This document shows, piece by piece, positions 1 through 5,831 of a stretch of DNA of 6,708 bases. Numbering within the stretch: the first letter of the stretch is position 1; every line of letters begins with the position of its first letter. Under the pieces are notes generated by a model. It saw only the letters and a list, made by a program, of their open reading frames with translations. It searched no databases and was not told the DNA's origin. The stretch covers positions 1 through 6,708 of the forward strand of contig JASHTO010000368.1 of assembly GCA_030040515.1 (NCBI GenBank), given 5' to 3'. This DNA comes from Terriglobia bacterium. Its GTDB lineage: Bacteria > Acidobacteriota > Terriglobia > UBA7540. The position numbers were made by a program, and so were the translations under genes.

Positions 1-806
1 TAGAGCAGGCTTACCGTCTGAATGCTCAGTTGCCCGGCTTTCGCGAGCACCGTGGGAAGCCAGAAGGTTAAGCCGTAATTCCCCAGCGTCGACATAAAAT
101 AAATCCCGATCATCATCAGCACCGCAGGCTTCACCAATGTTCGCAGGAACGACGTCTGTCCGGAGGATTCAAGCTCGTTGGATTCCTTTTGCAGCACACC
201 CTCCAAGTAACCGCGCTCTTCTTCCGAAATCCATCCTGCCTGATTGGGGTTATCGTCGATGAACAGCCACCAGATGACCAGCCAGACGAACGGCAGCGCG
301 CCTTCTGAAATCAGGAGCACCCGCCAGTTCCAATGGGCCAGGATCCAGCCGGAAAGTGGGGAGGAAACGATGACCGCCGCCGGCAGGCAGAGCATCCAGT
401 AGGCATTGGCACGCGCGCGCTCCTTCCGCGGGAACCAGTGCGAGAGCAGCACCAGCACGGCCGGCCAAACTCCACCCTCCGCGATGCCCAGGAAAAGCCG
501 CATCACCAGGAATTGCTGCCAGGTTCGAACCAGCCCGCACCCCACCGAACAGATTCCCCACACCACCAGCAGGATGGCGACGAACCGTTTGGCGCTCCAG
601 CGCTGCGCCAGATGCCCGCCGGGAATTTGCAGCAGCACGTATCCCCAGAAAAAAATTCCCGCCGCGGCCCCCGCTTGCGTGGGATTCATGTTGAGCGCTC
701 GGCTCATAGAGGGCAGCGCCATCGACACGTTGGTCCGGTCGATGAAGGCGATGGTGTACATGATGAAGGCAACAGGAATGATGTGCAGCCAGCGTTCGGA
801 TTTCAT
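1..806 (-). CDS. MFS transporter, anion:cation symporter (ACS) family, partial (C-terminus beyond left edge)
   Basis: The reading frame starts at ATG 806-804 and stays open for 268 codons to the left edge, so only the N-terminal part is present; full ACS-family carriers are usually about 420-450 residues. It is an inner-membrane secondary transporter, probably a proton symporter for an organic anion such as a sugar acid or aromatic acid, as is typical of the family. Visible signatures are DRTNVSMA (residues 23-30) at the end of helix 1, FFWGYVLLQIPGGHLAQRW (52-70) over helix 2 and the following loop, GIAEGGVWPA (107-116), HWFPRKERARANAYW (123-137), and WISEEER (192-198) in the central cytoplasmic loop. 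About six hydrophobic segments precede that loop and a seventh begins near residue 225. A GGGGGA stretch six bases before the ATG is a modest ribosome binding site. The substrate cannot be assigned. The leader carries an inverted-repeat element. Confidence 0.93.
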   Translation of the reverse strand, partial: MKSERWLHIIPVAFIMYTIAFIDRTNVSMALPSMSRALNMNPTQAGAAAGIFFWGYVLLQIPGGHLAQRWSAKRFVAILLVVWGICSVGCGLVRTWQQFLVMRLFLGIAEGGVWPAVLVLLSHWFPRKERARANAYWMLCLPAAVIVSSPLSGWILAHWNWRVLLISEGALPFVWLVIWWLFIDDNPNQAGWISEEERGYLEGVLQKESNELESSGQTSFLRTLVKPAVLMMIGIYFMSTLGNYGLTFWLPTVLAKAGQLSIQTVSLL

Positions 807-820
807 GCGCGGATCCCCCG

Positions 821-947
821 AAGGTGTGAAAAAATAAACAACCTCACCCAAAGGCGCAAAGTCACTCAACACAGAAATGGTTTACTTTGCGATGCTTCGC
901 GCCTTGGCGTCTTTGCGTGGGGTGTTTTTCCGATATTTTCACACCTT
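821..947. repeat. 127-bp inverted-repeat (MITE/REP-like) element
   Basis: The ends are perfect 12-bp inverted repeats, AAGGTGTGAAAA at 821-832 and its complement at 936-947. Inside lies a second, imperfect pair: CACCCAAAGGCGCAAAG at 845-861 against CTTTGCGTGGGGTG at 911-924, with further CTTTGCG and GGCGTCTTTGCG motifs between. The whole could fold into one long hairpin. GGCGCAAAG-type palindromes are common dispersed intergenic repeats in many environmental bacteria, so I read this as a non-coding mobile or REP-like unit. It fills most of the gap between the Ada-like gene and the MFS gene and ends 14 bases before the MFS start codon, so it would form the MFS transcript leader. I see no transposase and cannot identify a target-site duplication. 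Confidence 0.6.
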
Positions 948-951
948 CCCC

Positions 952-973
952 GGTATTGCCGCGGCAGGATACC
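952..973. repeat. Short GC-rich inverted repeat downstream of the Ada-like gene
   Basis: GGTATTGCCG at 952-961 is followed by its near-complement CGGCAGGATACC at 962-973, with a two-base bulge. It lies 39 bases beyond the minus-strand stop of the Ada-like gene and just outside the end of the 127-bp element. It could slow or end transcription of that gene, but no T-run follows on the minus strand, so a classic intrinsic terminator is not supported. Confidence 0.3.
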
Positions 974-1011
974 AGCAACCCGAAGGTGGTGCAATGCGTG
1001 AAAGGCTAGCG

Positions 1012-1857
1012 CTAGTTCTGGGTCCGCGCCGCTTCCCAGATCAGCATGGCTTTCTTTCGCGCGGCGCCCCAGTGGTAGCCGCCGATTCCGCCCGCTTTGC
1101 GGATGACGCGATGGCAAGGAATCAGAAAGGCAATGGGGTTTTTTGCCACGGCACTGCCCACCGCGCGTGTTGCTCGCGCGCTACAAACCTTGACGGCGAT
1201 ATCTTCATAGGGAACGACCGAACCCATGGGAATCTTTAGCAGTGCTTCCCAAACTTTGATTTGAAAATTCGTTCCGTGCAGCAGCAGGGGGAGGGGCCGA
1301 TTTCCATTCGATTTTTCCTCGTCGAAAATTCGTCGGACATACGGCTCACTAAGTCGCCGGTTTTTCTCCCACACGGCCTGCGGCCAGCGGGACTGATAAT
1401 CGCGCAGAAGCGCCGCTCTCCCGCCGGTGCCGATGAATCCCAGGGCGCAAATCCCCCGCTCGGTCACGGCCAGCAGGCATTCGCCGAAGGGGCTCGCGTG
1501 AAATCCGTAGCTGATGCGAAGGCCCGCGCCGTGAGCCTTGTATTCGCCTGGCGTCATGGCCTCAATCTTGATGAACAAATCGTGCAAGCGGCCGGGACTT
1601 GAAAGGCCGGAGTCGTAAGTCGCATCGAGCACGCTATGCGACCCTTCGAGCAACCTTTTGGCGTGCTCCAAAGTCATGTATTGAATGAAGCGCTTGGGGC
1701 TGATCCCCGCCCAACGCCGGAACAGCCGTTGAAAGTGGAATTCGCTCAGGTGCACGCTCTGCGCGACTTCGCGCAGTTCCGGCTGGCGATTGTAATTCTG
1801 CTCGAGAAAGAGGATGGCTTTCTCCATTCGATTGTAGTCTTCACACATGGTTTGCAT
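1012..1857 (-). CDS. ada: Ada-like protein: AraC-type HTH fused to O6-methylguanine-DNA methyltransferase, no Ada zinc domain
   Basis: This 281-residue protein repairs O6-alkylguanine by suicidal transfer of the alkyl group to a cysteine, and probably also binds DNA as a regulator. Residues about 10-108 form an AraC-type helix-turn-helix region (LREVAQSVHLSEFHFQRLF at 28-46, then RRWAGISPKRFIQYM). Residues about 115-275 form the methyltransferase, with the RAVGSAVAKNPIAF stretch and active-site IPCHRV (Cys248), followed by GGYHWG (260-264 region) and ARKKAMLIWE. The first domain of E. coli Ada, the four-cysteine zinc site that reads methylphosphotriesters, is absent: 281 residues against 354. 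I chose ATG 1857 because AAGGAG lies nine bases upstream; an upstream in-frame TTG at 1875 would include that site in the coding region. ATG 1848 is also possible. The upstream gene is divergent. No second alkylation-repair gene is visible. Confidence 0.93.
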   Translation of the reverse strand: MQTMCEDYNRMEKAILFLEQNYNRQPELREVAQSVHLSEFHFQRLFRRWAGISPKRFIQYMTLEHAKRLLEGSHSVLDATYDSGLSSPGRLHDLFIKIEAMTPGEYKAHGAGLRISYGFHASPFGECLLAVTERGICALGFIGTGGRAALLRDYQSRWPQAVWEKNRRLSEPYVRRIFDEEKSNGNRPLPLLLHGTNFQIKVWEALLKIPMGSVVPYEDIAVKVCSARATRAVGSAVAKNPIAFLIPCHRVIRKAGGIGGYHWGAARKKAMLIWEAARTQN

Positions 1858-1866
1858 GATTCGTTG

Positions 1867-1872
1867 CTCCTT
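1867..1872 (-). promoter_or_regulatory. Ribosome binding site of the Ada-like gene
   Basis: On the minus strand AAGGAG is followed by nine bases and ATG 1857. It decides the start against the in-frame TTG at 1875, which lies directly upstream of it. Confidence 0.75.
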
Positions 1873-1938
1873 CAATTTGATTCACCCTCATCTTGAAGGC
1901 ATCACCAGAACCGAGCAACCCGAATCTTGCTCTTTGAA

Positions 1939-1994
1939 CGTAGGGGCGACCCTTGTGGTTGCCCGGCATGGGCAGGGCGAGGGCCACCCCTACG
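1939..1994. repeat. 56-bp imperfect palindromic intergenic repeat
   Basis: The outer arms CGTAGGGG (1939-1946) and CCCCTACG (1987-1994) are perfect complements. Inside, GCGACCCTTGTGGTTGCCC on the left is imperfectly mirrored by GGGCAGGGCGAGGGCCAC on the right, around a CGGCAT centre. The form, short GC-rich arms ending in GTAGGGG/CCCCTAC between genes, is that of a dispersed REP-type repeat. It lies in the 191-bp divergent gap between the Ada-like gene and the exported unknown protein, 54 bases before the latter's start. An in-frame ATG at 1965 or GTG at 1953 inside the repeat should not be taken as a gene start. Confidence 0.55.
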
Positions 1995-2017
1995 ATATTT
2001 TCCGGGGTATCATACTT

Positions 2018-2039
2018 CGGGGCATCGCAATTCGCCCCG
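2018..2039. repeat. Short hairpin just upstream of the exported unknown gene
   Basis: CGGGGC at 2018-2023 pairs with GCCCCG at 2034-2039 around a ten-base loop. The hairpin ends nine bases before ATG 2049, where a Shine-Dalgarno sequence would be expected and none is visible. It may be the edge of a repeat or affect translation initiation; nothing in the sequence decides this. Confidence 0.35.
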
Positions 2040-2048
2040 TGTAAAAAC

Positions 2049-2891
2049 ATGCGCAAATTTCTTTCCGCAACAATTTTCACCAGTGTCTTTTTATTGTCCG
2101 GCCTGGGCCAACCACCCACCGCCGCCTGCGCCGCCGATCTCGAACCGAAGACCGTTGAAGCCTTCAACTACTATGTCGAAGCCACGGAGGCGCGCATCGC
2201 CAGTGAACTGGGGAAGCCGGGCGCGTTTCTCCACATCGAAGGCCTGCCGGAACCGCAACGCTCCACAGTGCTGACCAGTGTGCGCAAGGGCGAAATCTAC
2301 ATGGACCGCCTCTCTACGCGCGACGCTTCGGGTTCCGTCATCGAAGCGCCGGACGCTTTGATTCACCACTGGATTGGCGCGGTTTTCATTCCCGGTGCAA
2401 CCCTGCGGCAGGTCCTCAACCTGGTGCAGGACTATAACCGTCACCAGGACATTTACCAGCCCGAAGTGATTCGGTCAAAATTAATTCAGCGCGACGGCGA
2501 TACCTTCAAAATTTACTATCGGCTTCAGGAAAAGAAAGTCATCACCGTCACTTTGAACACGGATCATGAAGTGCAATACTTTCCCCTCGACTCCACCCAT
2601 TGCCGAAGCCGGTCCGTGGCGACTCGAATTGCCGAAGTGGTGGACGCCGGTCTGCCGACCGAGCACGAAAAACCGATCGGGCACGATGACGGTTTCTTGT
2701 GGCGCCTCGATTCCTACTGGCGGTTCGAGGAGAAGGACCGGGGAGTTTACGTTGAAGTGGAGTCCATCTCCCTGACGCGCGACATTCCGACGGGCTTGGG
2801 TTGGCTCATCAAACCCTTTGTCACCAGCATCCCGCGCGAATCGCTGCTGATGACCTTGGGCGATACGCGCGAGGCGCTGGAGAAGAAATAA
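2049..2891 (+). CDS. Exported protein of unknown function, possible START/SRPBCC-like fold
   Basis: The product is 280 residues. Residues 1-29 form a Sec signal peptide: positive MRK, a hydrophobic core FLSATIFTSVFLLSGLG, and a likely signal-peptidase I site at ACA-AD. The mature part has no membrane segment, so it is probably periplasmic or secreted. Alternating strands and a conserved-looking C-terminal stretch, RLDSYWRFEEKDRGVYVEVE (219-238) then SLTRDIPTGLGWLIKPFV and a final helix RESLLMTLGDTREALEKK, resemble proteins with a START/polyketide-cyclase (SRPBCC) lipid- or ligand-binding fold. This is pattern recognition, not a proven match, and I cannot name a ligand. The open frame extends upstream to 1953, but that stretch is a palindromic repeat, and the signal peptide fixes the start at 2049. 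No clear Shine-Dalgarno sequence precedes it. It converges on the oxidoreductase gene with 12 bases between stops. Confidence 0.85.
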   Translation: MRKFLSATIFTSVFLLSGLGQPPTAACAADLEPKTVEAFNYYVEATEARIASELGKPGAFLHIEGLPEPQRSTVLTSVRKGEIYMDRLSTRDASGSVIEAPDALIHHWIGAVFIPGATLRQVLNLVQDYNRHQDIYQPEVIRSKLIQRDGDTFKIYYRLQEKKVITVTLNTDHEVQYFPLDSTHCRSRSVATRIAEVVDAGLPTEHEKPIGHDDGFLWRLDSYWRFEEKDRGVYVEVESISLTRDIPTGLGWLIKPFVTSIPRESLLMTLGDTREALEKK

Positions 2892-2894
2892 GCA

Positions 2895-2919
2895 GAAGCT
2901 CCATCACAGTGGCAGCTTC
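2895..2919. terminator. Possible shared hairpin terminator between convergent genes
   Basis: GAAGCTCCA at 2895-2903 pairs with TGG plus AGCTTC at 2910-2919, with one bulged C and a six-base loop. It lies at the junction of two converging genes and could serve both directions. It overlaps the last codons of the minus-strand gene and has no clear T-run on either side, so support is only structural and positional. Confidence 0.35.
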
Positions 2920-3926
2920 ACCGGACGGCCCTCGCGCGCTGAAAGCTCCGAGGCGAAGCAAATTTCGTGCGTCACCGCGGCGTCTTCCAGATTGGCGTGC
3001 GACTCGCGGTTGGTGAGGATGCACTCCACGAAGTGGCGAACCTCATCACTGAAAGGGTGATGGGTTACATCGCCGCTGTCGGGAAGGACGGTGGGAAAAG
3101 TGGCCCAACCCTTCTGGCCCTTCCAATGTTTTGAGAAAATCTGGTTGTTGCACACCGTCCCCTGGTCGCCGAACAACTCGACGTTGAAGATGTAAGGCTG
3201 CACGCACTCAATGGATGAGGCGATCTTGCCGATCGCCCCATCCGCAAATTTCACCAGGGTCATGCTGTTTGGTTCGTATTCGTAGTGCAGGGGATTCTGC
3301 CGGCTGAAATTCCCGTAAGCGCACACTTCCACCGGCAGACTGTTGACGAACCAGTGCAGCCCATCCACCGCGTGGCAGCCGGCCGTGAGCAGGCTGCTGC
3401 CGCCGATCTCCTTCTTGATATTCCAATCGTACTGCCCGTACCACGGGCCGATTCCGTGGAAATAATCGACCTCGGCGAGAAACAGATTTCCCAGCAGGCC
3501 GTCGGCCAGAAACGTCTTGATCATTTCAAAGAGCGGATTCCAGCGCAGCACAAAGCTCACCACGGTCTTGACCTTGGCGGCGCGCACGGCGGCCTGGAGT
3601 TTGCGCAAACCTTCCAGGTCGAGCGCGACGGGCTTTTCCAGCACCAGATGCTTGCCGGCTTGCGCGGCGGCGACGCCCTGCTCGACATGCAAGTTGTGAG
3701 GCGTGCAGATCACCACAATCTGAATGGATGAATCGGCCAGCATCTCTTCGAGCCGGTCATACGCGTGGCAGTGCGTTGCGTGGAATGCCTCCGCCTTGGC
3801 CTGCGCGCGCGCCCGGTCGCGGCTGACCAAACCGCGAACCTCGGTGTGCGGGTTCGCCTCAAACGCCCTGATGTATTCACCTGAAACCCAACCTGTTCCG
3901 ATGATGCCAACTCCCAAGTCCTTCAT
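2904..3926 (-). CDS. Cytoplasmic Gfo/Idh/MocA-family NAD(P)-dependent oxidoreductase
   Basis: The 340-residue product has the usual length and two-domain plan of this family, whose members oxidise or reduce sugars, inositols and sugar derivatives with NAD(P). The N-terminal Rossmann fold shows VGIIGTGWVSG (6-16), a CTPHNLH motif (74-80) and the signature EKP (97-99) whose lysine is catalytic. The C-terminal domain has GGSSLLTAGCHAVDGLHWF (175-193), carrying the His/Asp pair H185 and D188 expected at the active site. There is no signal peptide, so it acts in the cytoplasm, unlike the second family member at 5832. ATG 3926 is preceded by AGGAGG at five bases. The frame stays open a further 291 codons upstream, but that part is antisense to the outer-membrane gene and is not coding. 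It is divergent from that gene. The exact substrate cannot be told. Confidence 0.95.
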   Translation of the reverse strand: MKDLGVGIIGTGWVSGEYIRAFEANPHTEVRGLVSRDRARAQAKAEAFHATHCHAYDRLEEMLADSSIQIVVICTPHNLHVEQGVAAAQAGKHLVLEKPVALDLEGLRKLQAAVRAAKVKTVVSFVLRWNPLFEMIKTFLADGLLGNLFLAEVDYFHGIGPWYGQYDWNIKKEIGGSSLLTAGCHAVDGLHWFVNSLPVEVCAYGNFSRQNPLHYEYEPNSMTLVKFADGAIGKIASSIECVQPYIFNVELFGDQGTVCNNQIFSKHWKGQKGWATFPTVLPDSGDVTHHPFSDEVRHFVECILTNRESHANLEDAAVTHEICFASELSAREGRPVKLPL

Positions 3927-3931
3927 GCCCG

Positions 3932-3937
3932 CCTCCT
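3932..3937 (-). promoter_or_regulatory. Ribosome binding site of the cytoplasmic oxidoreductase
   Basis: A perfect AGGAGG on the minus strand lies five bases before ATG 3926. It fixes the start within a reading frame that is open for almost 300 codons further upstream. Confidence 0.85.
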
Positions 3938-3992
3938 GGAATGTTCTCGCCCGGGCGGCCTTGTGCGGCGGCCCTGCATGCACGACACGCCA

Positions 3993-4001
3993 TGGTACAA
4001 T
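3993..4001 (+). promoter_or_regulatory. Candidate extended -10 promoter element for the outer-membrane gene
   Basis: TGGTACAAT fits an extended -10 element (TGN plus TACAAT, one mismatch to TATAAT) and is followed by an AT-rich run ATAATTTTTTT that stands out in this GC-rich window. Transcription would begin near 4008, giving a leader of about 87 bases before ATG 4095. No convincing -35 box is seen at 17 bases, which an extended -10 can tolerate. The same AT-rich patch may also hold the promoter of the divergent oxidoreductase gene. Confidence 0.4.
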
Positions 4002-4094
4002 AATTTTTTTACTTTCATCGCGAGGTTTGGGGCCGTGGAGTCGGTCCATGATACCAACCGGCGTTCGCCACGCGGCTCGCATCTTCCCGCGGCG

Positions 4095-4865
4095 ATGTTG
4101 CGCATTCTTATTCCAGTTTTCGTGATGCTTTTTGCCGCCTCGTCCGCGTTCGGCCAGGGCGGCCCGCCCTATTACACCAACGATCCCGGCACGCCCGGCA
4201 ATCACAATTGGGAAATCAATTTCGGGTACATGCCGTTTTTCTTCAGCAATCAATCGGTGTCTCACACGCCCGACCTCGACTTGAACTTTGGAATCGGCGA
4301 CCGCATCCAGCTCACCTACGAAAGTGCCTGGCTGCGCGTTCAGAATCCCGGGGCCCCCACGAAGTTCGGCATGAATCAATCGAATCCGGGAGTCAAGTGG
4401 CGCTTTTATGACAAGGGCGAGGACGGCCTGTCGATTTCGATTTTCCCGCAATTTTATCTGAACAATCCCAACCACGCCGTGGCCCGGGGAATTACTCCGC
4501 CCTACAGCAGCTTCGAGATGCCAGTGGAACTCTCCAAAAAGGTCGGCCCTGTGGACGTGAACCTCGAATTGGGATACGAGTTTGTTCATAAGGGCCCCAA
4601 CAGCTTCATCACCGGCCTGGTGGTGGGGCGCGACATCACCAAGAAACTCGAGATTGACGCGGAATTTTATTCCCAGGGCCCCTTCCGCGCTTCCGAGGTT
4701 CAGCCCACTTTTGATTTTGGAGGCCGGTACAAGCTTCACAGCCCGATCGTTCTCTTGTTCATGGCGGGCCGAAGCTTTGAGCCCACCCGGCCCAATCAAA
4801 CTTACTTTCTGGGATATTTCGGCATTCAGCTTCTGCTGCCACCCAAGTCGTACAATCGGGAATGA
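4095..4865 (+). CDS. Predicted outer-membrane beta-barrel protein (transporter-like, Phenol_MetA_deg-type)
   Basis: The 256-residue product begins with a signal peptide (MLRILIPVFVMLFAASSAFG, cleavage near residue 20). The mature part consists of alternating amphipathic strands rich in aromatic residues: WEINFGYMPFFF (39-50), LDLNFGIGDRIQLTYESAWL (61-80), GVKWRFYD, LSISIFPQFYL, VDVNLELGYEFVHKG, SFITGLVVGRDI, KLEIDAEFYS, FDFGGRYKL, IVLLFMAGRSF, and a last strand FLGYFGIQLLL. This is the pattern of a small outer-membrane barrel of about 10-12 strands, resembling the family named after MetA-pathway phenol degradation proteins. The assignment rests on strand pattern, so the name is tentative and the cargo unknown. 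The frame is open from 3963, but the signal peptide places the start at 4095; the ribosome binding site there is weak. It is divergent from the cytoplasmic oxidoreductase and followed by hairpins. Confidence 0.82.
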   Translation: MLRILIPVFVMLFAASSAFGQGGPPYYTNDPGTPGNHNWEINFGYMPFFFSNQSVSHTPDLDLNFGIGDRIQLTYESAWLRVQNPGAPTKFGMNQSNPGVKWRFYDKGEDGLSISIFPQFYLNNPNHAVARGITPPYSSFEMPVELSKKVGPVDVNLELGYEFVHKGPNSFITGLVVGRDITKKLEIDAEFYSQGPFRASEVQPTFDFGGRYKLHSPIVLLFMAGRSFEPTRPNQTYFLGYFGIQLLLPPKSYNRE

Positions 4866-4902
4866 GTCTGACCATATTTCGCGGAGCGTCGGAAATTGCA
4901 GC

Positions 4903-4928
4903 GTCGATCCCGCCCAGGCGGGATCGAC
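4903..4928. terminator. Perfect 12-bp hairpin after the outer-membrane gene
   Basis: GTCGATCCCGCC (4903-4914) and GGCGGGATCGAC (4917-4928) are perfect complements with only CA between them, 38 bases after the stop of the outer-membrane gene. It is stable enough to act as a transcription stop or to protect the mRNA 3' end, but no T-run follows, so it may equally be part of a repeat together with the neighbouring palindrome. Confidence 0.45.
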
Positions 4929-4930
4929 GA

Positions 4931-4955
4931 CGGCGGTCGGAGACCGCCGCTACAA
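4931..4955. repeat. Palindromic repeat module, copy 1 (solo end)
   Basis: CGGCGGTC and GACCGCCG (4931-4938, 4942-4949) form a perfect 8-bp stem with a three-base loop, followed by CTACAA. The same design, a CGGCGGTC stem and a CGCCGCTACAA end, occurs again at 5730-5814, so this is a dispersed repeat family and not just a terminator. It stands 125 bases before the DUF1080 gene. Confidence 0.6.
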
Positions 4956-5066
4956 CGATATGTACTAGCTTTCATTTTCGCTTGCGAATATCATCATCGT
5001 TCTTCAGAAGTTGGCGCCGGCGAACGACGTCCATTATCATTCCCGCCTCTCCAGGCAAAAAGGCGC

Positions 5067-5072
5067 AAGGAG
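5067..5072 (+). promoter_or_regulatory. Ribosome binding site of the DUF1080 gene
   Basis: AAGGAG lies seven bases before ATG 5080 and decides that start over in-frame ATG 5011 upstream, which has no such site. Confidence 0.85.
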
Positions 5073-5079
5073 TTCAACC

Positions 5080-5706
5080 ATGCAACAGATGTTGGTATTC
5101 ATGATGGGTTTGGCGCTCGCCTCGCCCGGCATGGCTCAGGTGCCCGCGGGAAAGGGGTGGGTTGCTCTCTTTAACGGCAAGGATCTGAGCGGCTGGGTGA
5201 ATAACGGCCAGGAGAAATGGGTCGCCGAAGAGGGGACAATCCTGGGCGAAAGCACCGTGGGCCATTACGGTTATCTCACCACCAAAAAAACCTTCGGCGA
5301 TTTTGAGCTGCGCGTGAAGTTCAAGCCGGAGACCGACGGGAACAGCGGCGTCTTCACCCGCTCGCGGATCACCGGCAATTCGCCCAAGACCGGCCCGGAC
5401 ATCGAAGGCATGCAAATCGAAGTTGATCCCACGCGCCACACCGGCTCGATTTACGAAAGCGGCCACCGCGGCTGGGTGGCGATGGGCACTCCCGCCTGCG
5501 AGCAGGCCATCAAGCCGCGCGATTGGAACGAATTGGAAATTACCGAGCAGGGAACCCACTACGTCACGCGCTTGAACGGAGTGCCGTGCGTGGACTTCAC
5601 CGATCCCCATCCGAATTTCAGCGAAGGAGTAATCGGATTGCAGTTGCATACAGGTGGCGGGGTGCAAATCAGATTTAAGGATATCTATTTACGTCCGCTT
5701 CCTTAA
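5080..5706 (+). CDS. Exported DUF1080 / 3-keto-disaccharide hydrolase-family protein
   Basis: The 208-residue product belongs to the DUF1080 family, a concanavalin-like jelly-roll fold. Members have recently been recognised as hydrolases that cleave 3-keto-glycosides after a partner oxidoreductase has oxidised C3 of the sugar. Residues 1-20 look like a signal peptide (MLVFMMGLALASPGMAQ), though the n-region MQQ carries no positive charge, which is unusual. Family marks are the opening FNGKDLSGW (31-39), KTFGDFELRVKFKP (70-83), GNSGVFTR (87-94), EGMQIEVD (109-116), WNELEI (149-154), LNG (165-167), and the closing strands GVIGLQLHTGGG and IRFKDIYLRPL. The length is normal for a single-domain member. 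A Tat-exported Gfo/Idh/MocA oxidoreductase follows on the same strand after 125 bases, fitting joint action in the periplasm. The substrate is not deducible. Confidence 0.94.
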   Translation: MQQMLVFMMGLALASPGMAQVPAGKGWVALFNGKDLSGWVNNGQEKWVAEEGTILGESTVGHYGYLTTKKTFGDFELRVKFKPETDGNSGVFTRSRITGNSPKTGPDIEGMQIEVDPTRHTGSIYESGHRGWVAMGTPACEQAIKPRDWNELEITEQGTHYVTRLNGVPCVDFTDPHPNFSEGVIGLQLHTGGGVQIRFKDIYLRPLP

Positions 5707-5729
5707 TTGTAGCGTTGCGCGCCGGAAGA

Positions 5730-5814
5730 TTGTAGCGGCGGTCTGCGACCGTCGCGCGACGCTCGCCCTGCGGCCCAAAGCCTTCGGGCGACGGGTCGTA
5801 GAGCGCCGCTACAA
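5730..5814. repeat. 85-bp inverted-repeat element, copy 2 of the TTGTAGCGGCG family
   Basis: Perfect 11-bp terminal inverted repeats, TTGTAGCGGCG at 5730-5740 and CGCCGCTACAA at 5804-5814, enclose a CGGCGGTC/GACCG stem (5736-5751), a 12-bp palindrome CGTCGCGCGACG (5750-5761) and a further hairpin TCGCCC/GGGCGA (5763-5768, 5786-5791). A partial copy of the left end, TTGTAGCGTTGCGC, precedes it at 5707-5720. The element fills the gap between the DUF1080 gene and the Tat-exported oxidoreductase and ends six bases before the latter's ribosome binding site, so if the two are co-transcribed it lies in their mRNA and may partly uncouple their expression. Confidence 0.65.
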
Positions 5815-5819
5815 ATATC

Positions 5820-5825
5820 AGGAGG
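5820..5825 (+). promoter_or_regulatory. Ribosome binding site of the Tat-exported oxidoreductase
   Basis: A perfect AGGAGG lies six bases before ATG 5832, directly after the end of the palindromic element. Confidence 0.85.
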
Positions 5826-5831
5826 TTCAAG

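Noticed and set aside
333..1001. A 222-codon plus-strand open frame across the left region.
   Set aside because: It overlaps the MFS gene on the opposite strand and runs on through the inverted-repeat element; its translation is low-complexity and basic with no domain.
807..1011. A possible small RNA or riboswitch upstream of the MFS gene.
   Set aside because: The structure is explained by a palindromic repeat, and I see no known riboswitch core or terminator/anti-terminator arrangement.
1858..1875. A TTG start six residues earlier for the Ada-like gene.
   Set aside because: It would place the AAGGAG ribosome binding site inside the coding region; ATG 1857 is well spaced from it.
1953..2048. 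An upstream extension of the exported unknown protein by 32 residues.
   Set aside because: The added part translates a palindromic intergenic repeat and would bury the signal peptide that begins at 2049.
3927..4799. A minus-strand frame continuing 291 codons upstream of the cytoplasmic oxidoreductase, giving an apparent 631-residue protein.
   Set aside because: It is antisense to the outer-membrane gene, which has a signal peptide and a strand pattern. The extension has no domain I recognise, and AGGAGG marks the oxidoreductase start at 3926.
5074..5667. A 197-codon minus-strand open frame.
   Set aside because: It is the antisense shadow of the DUF1080 gene.
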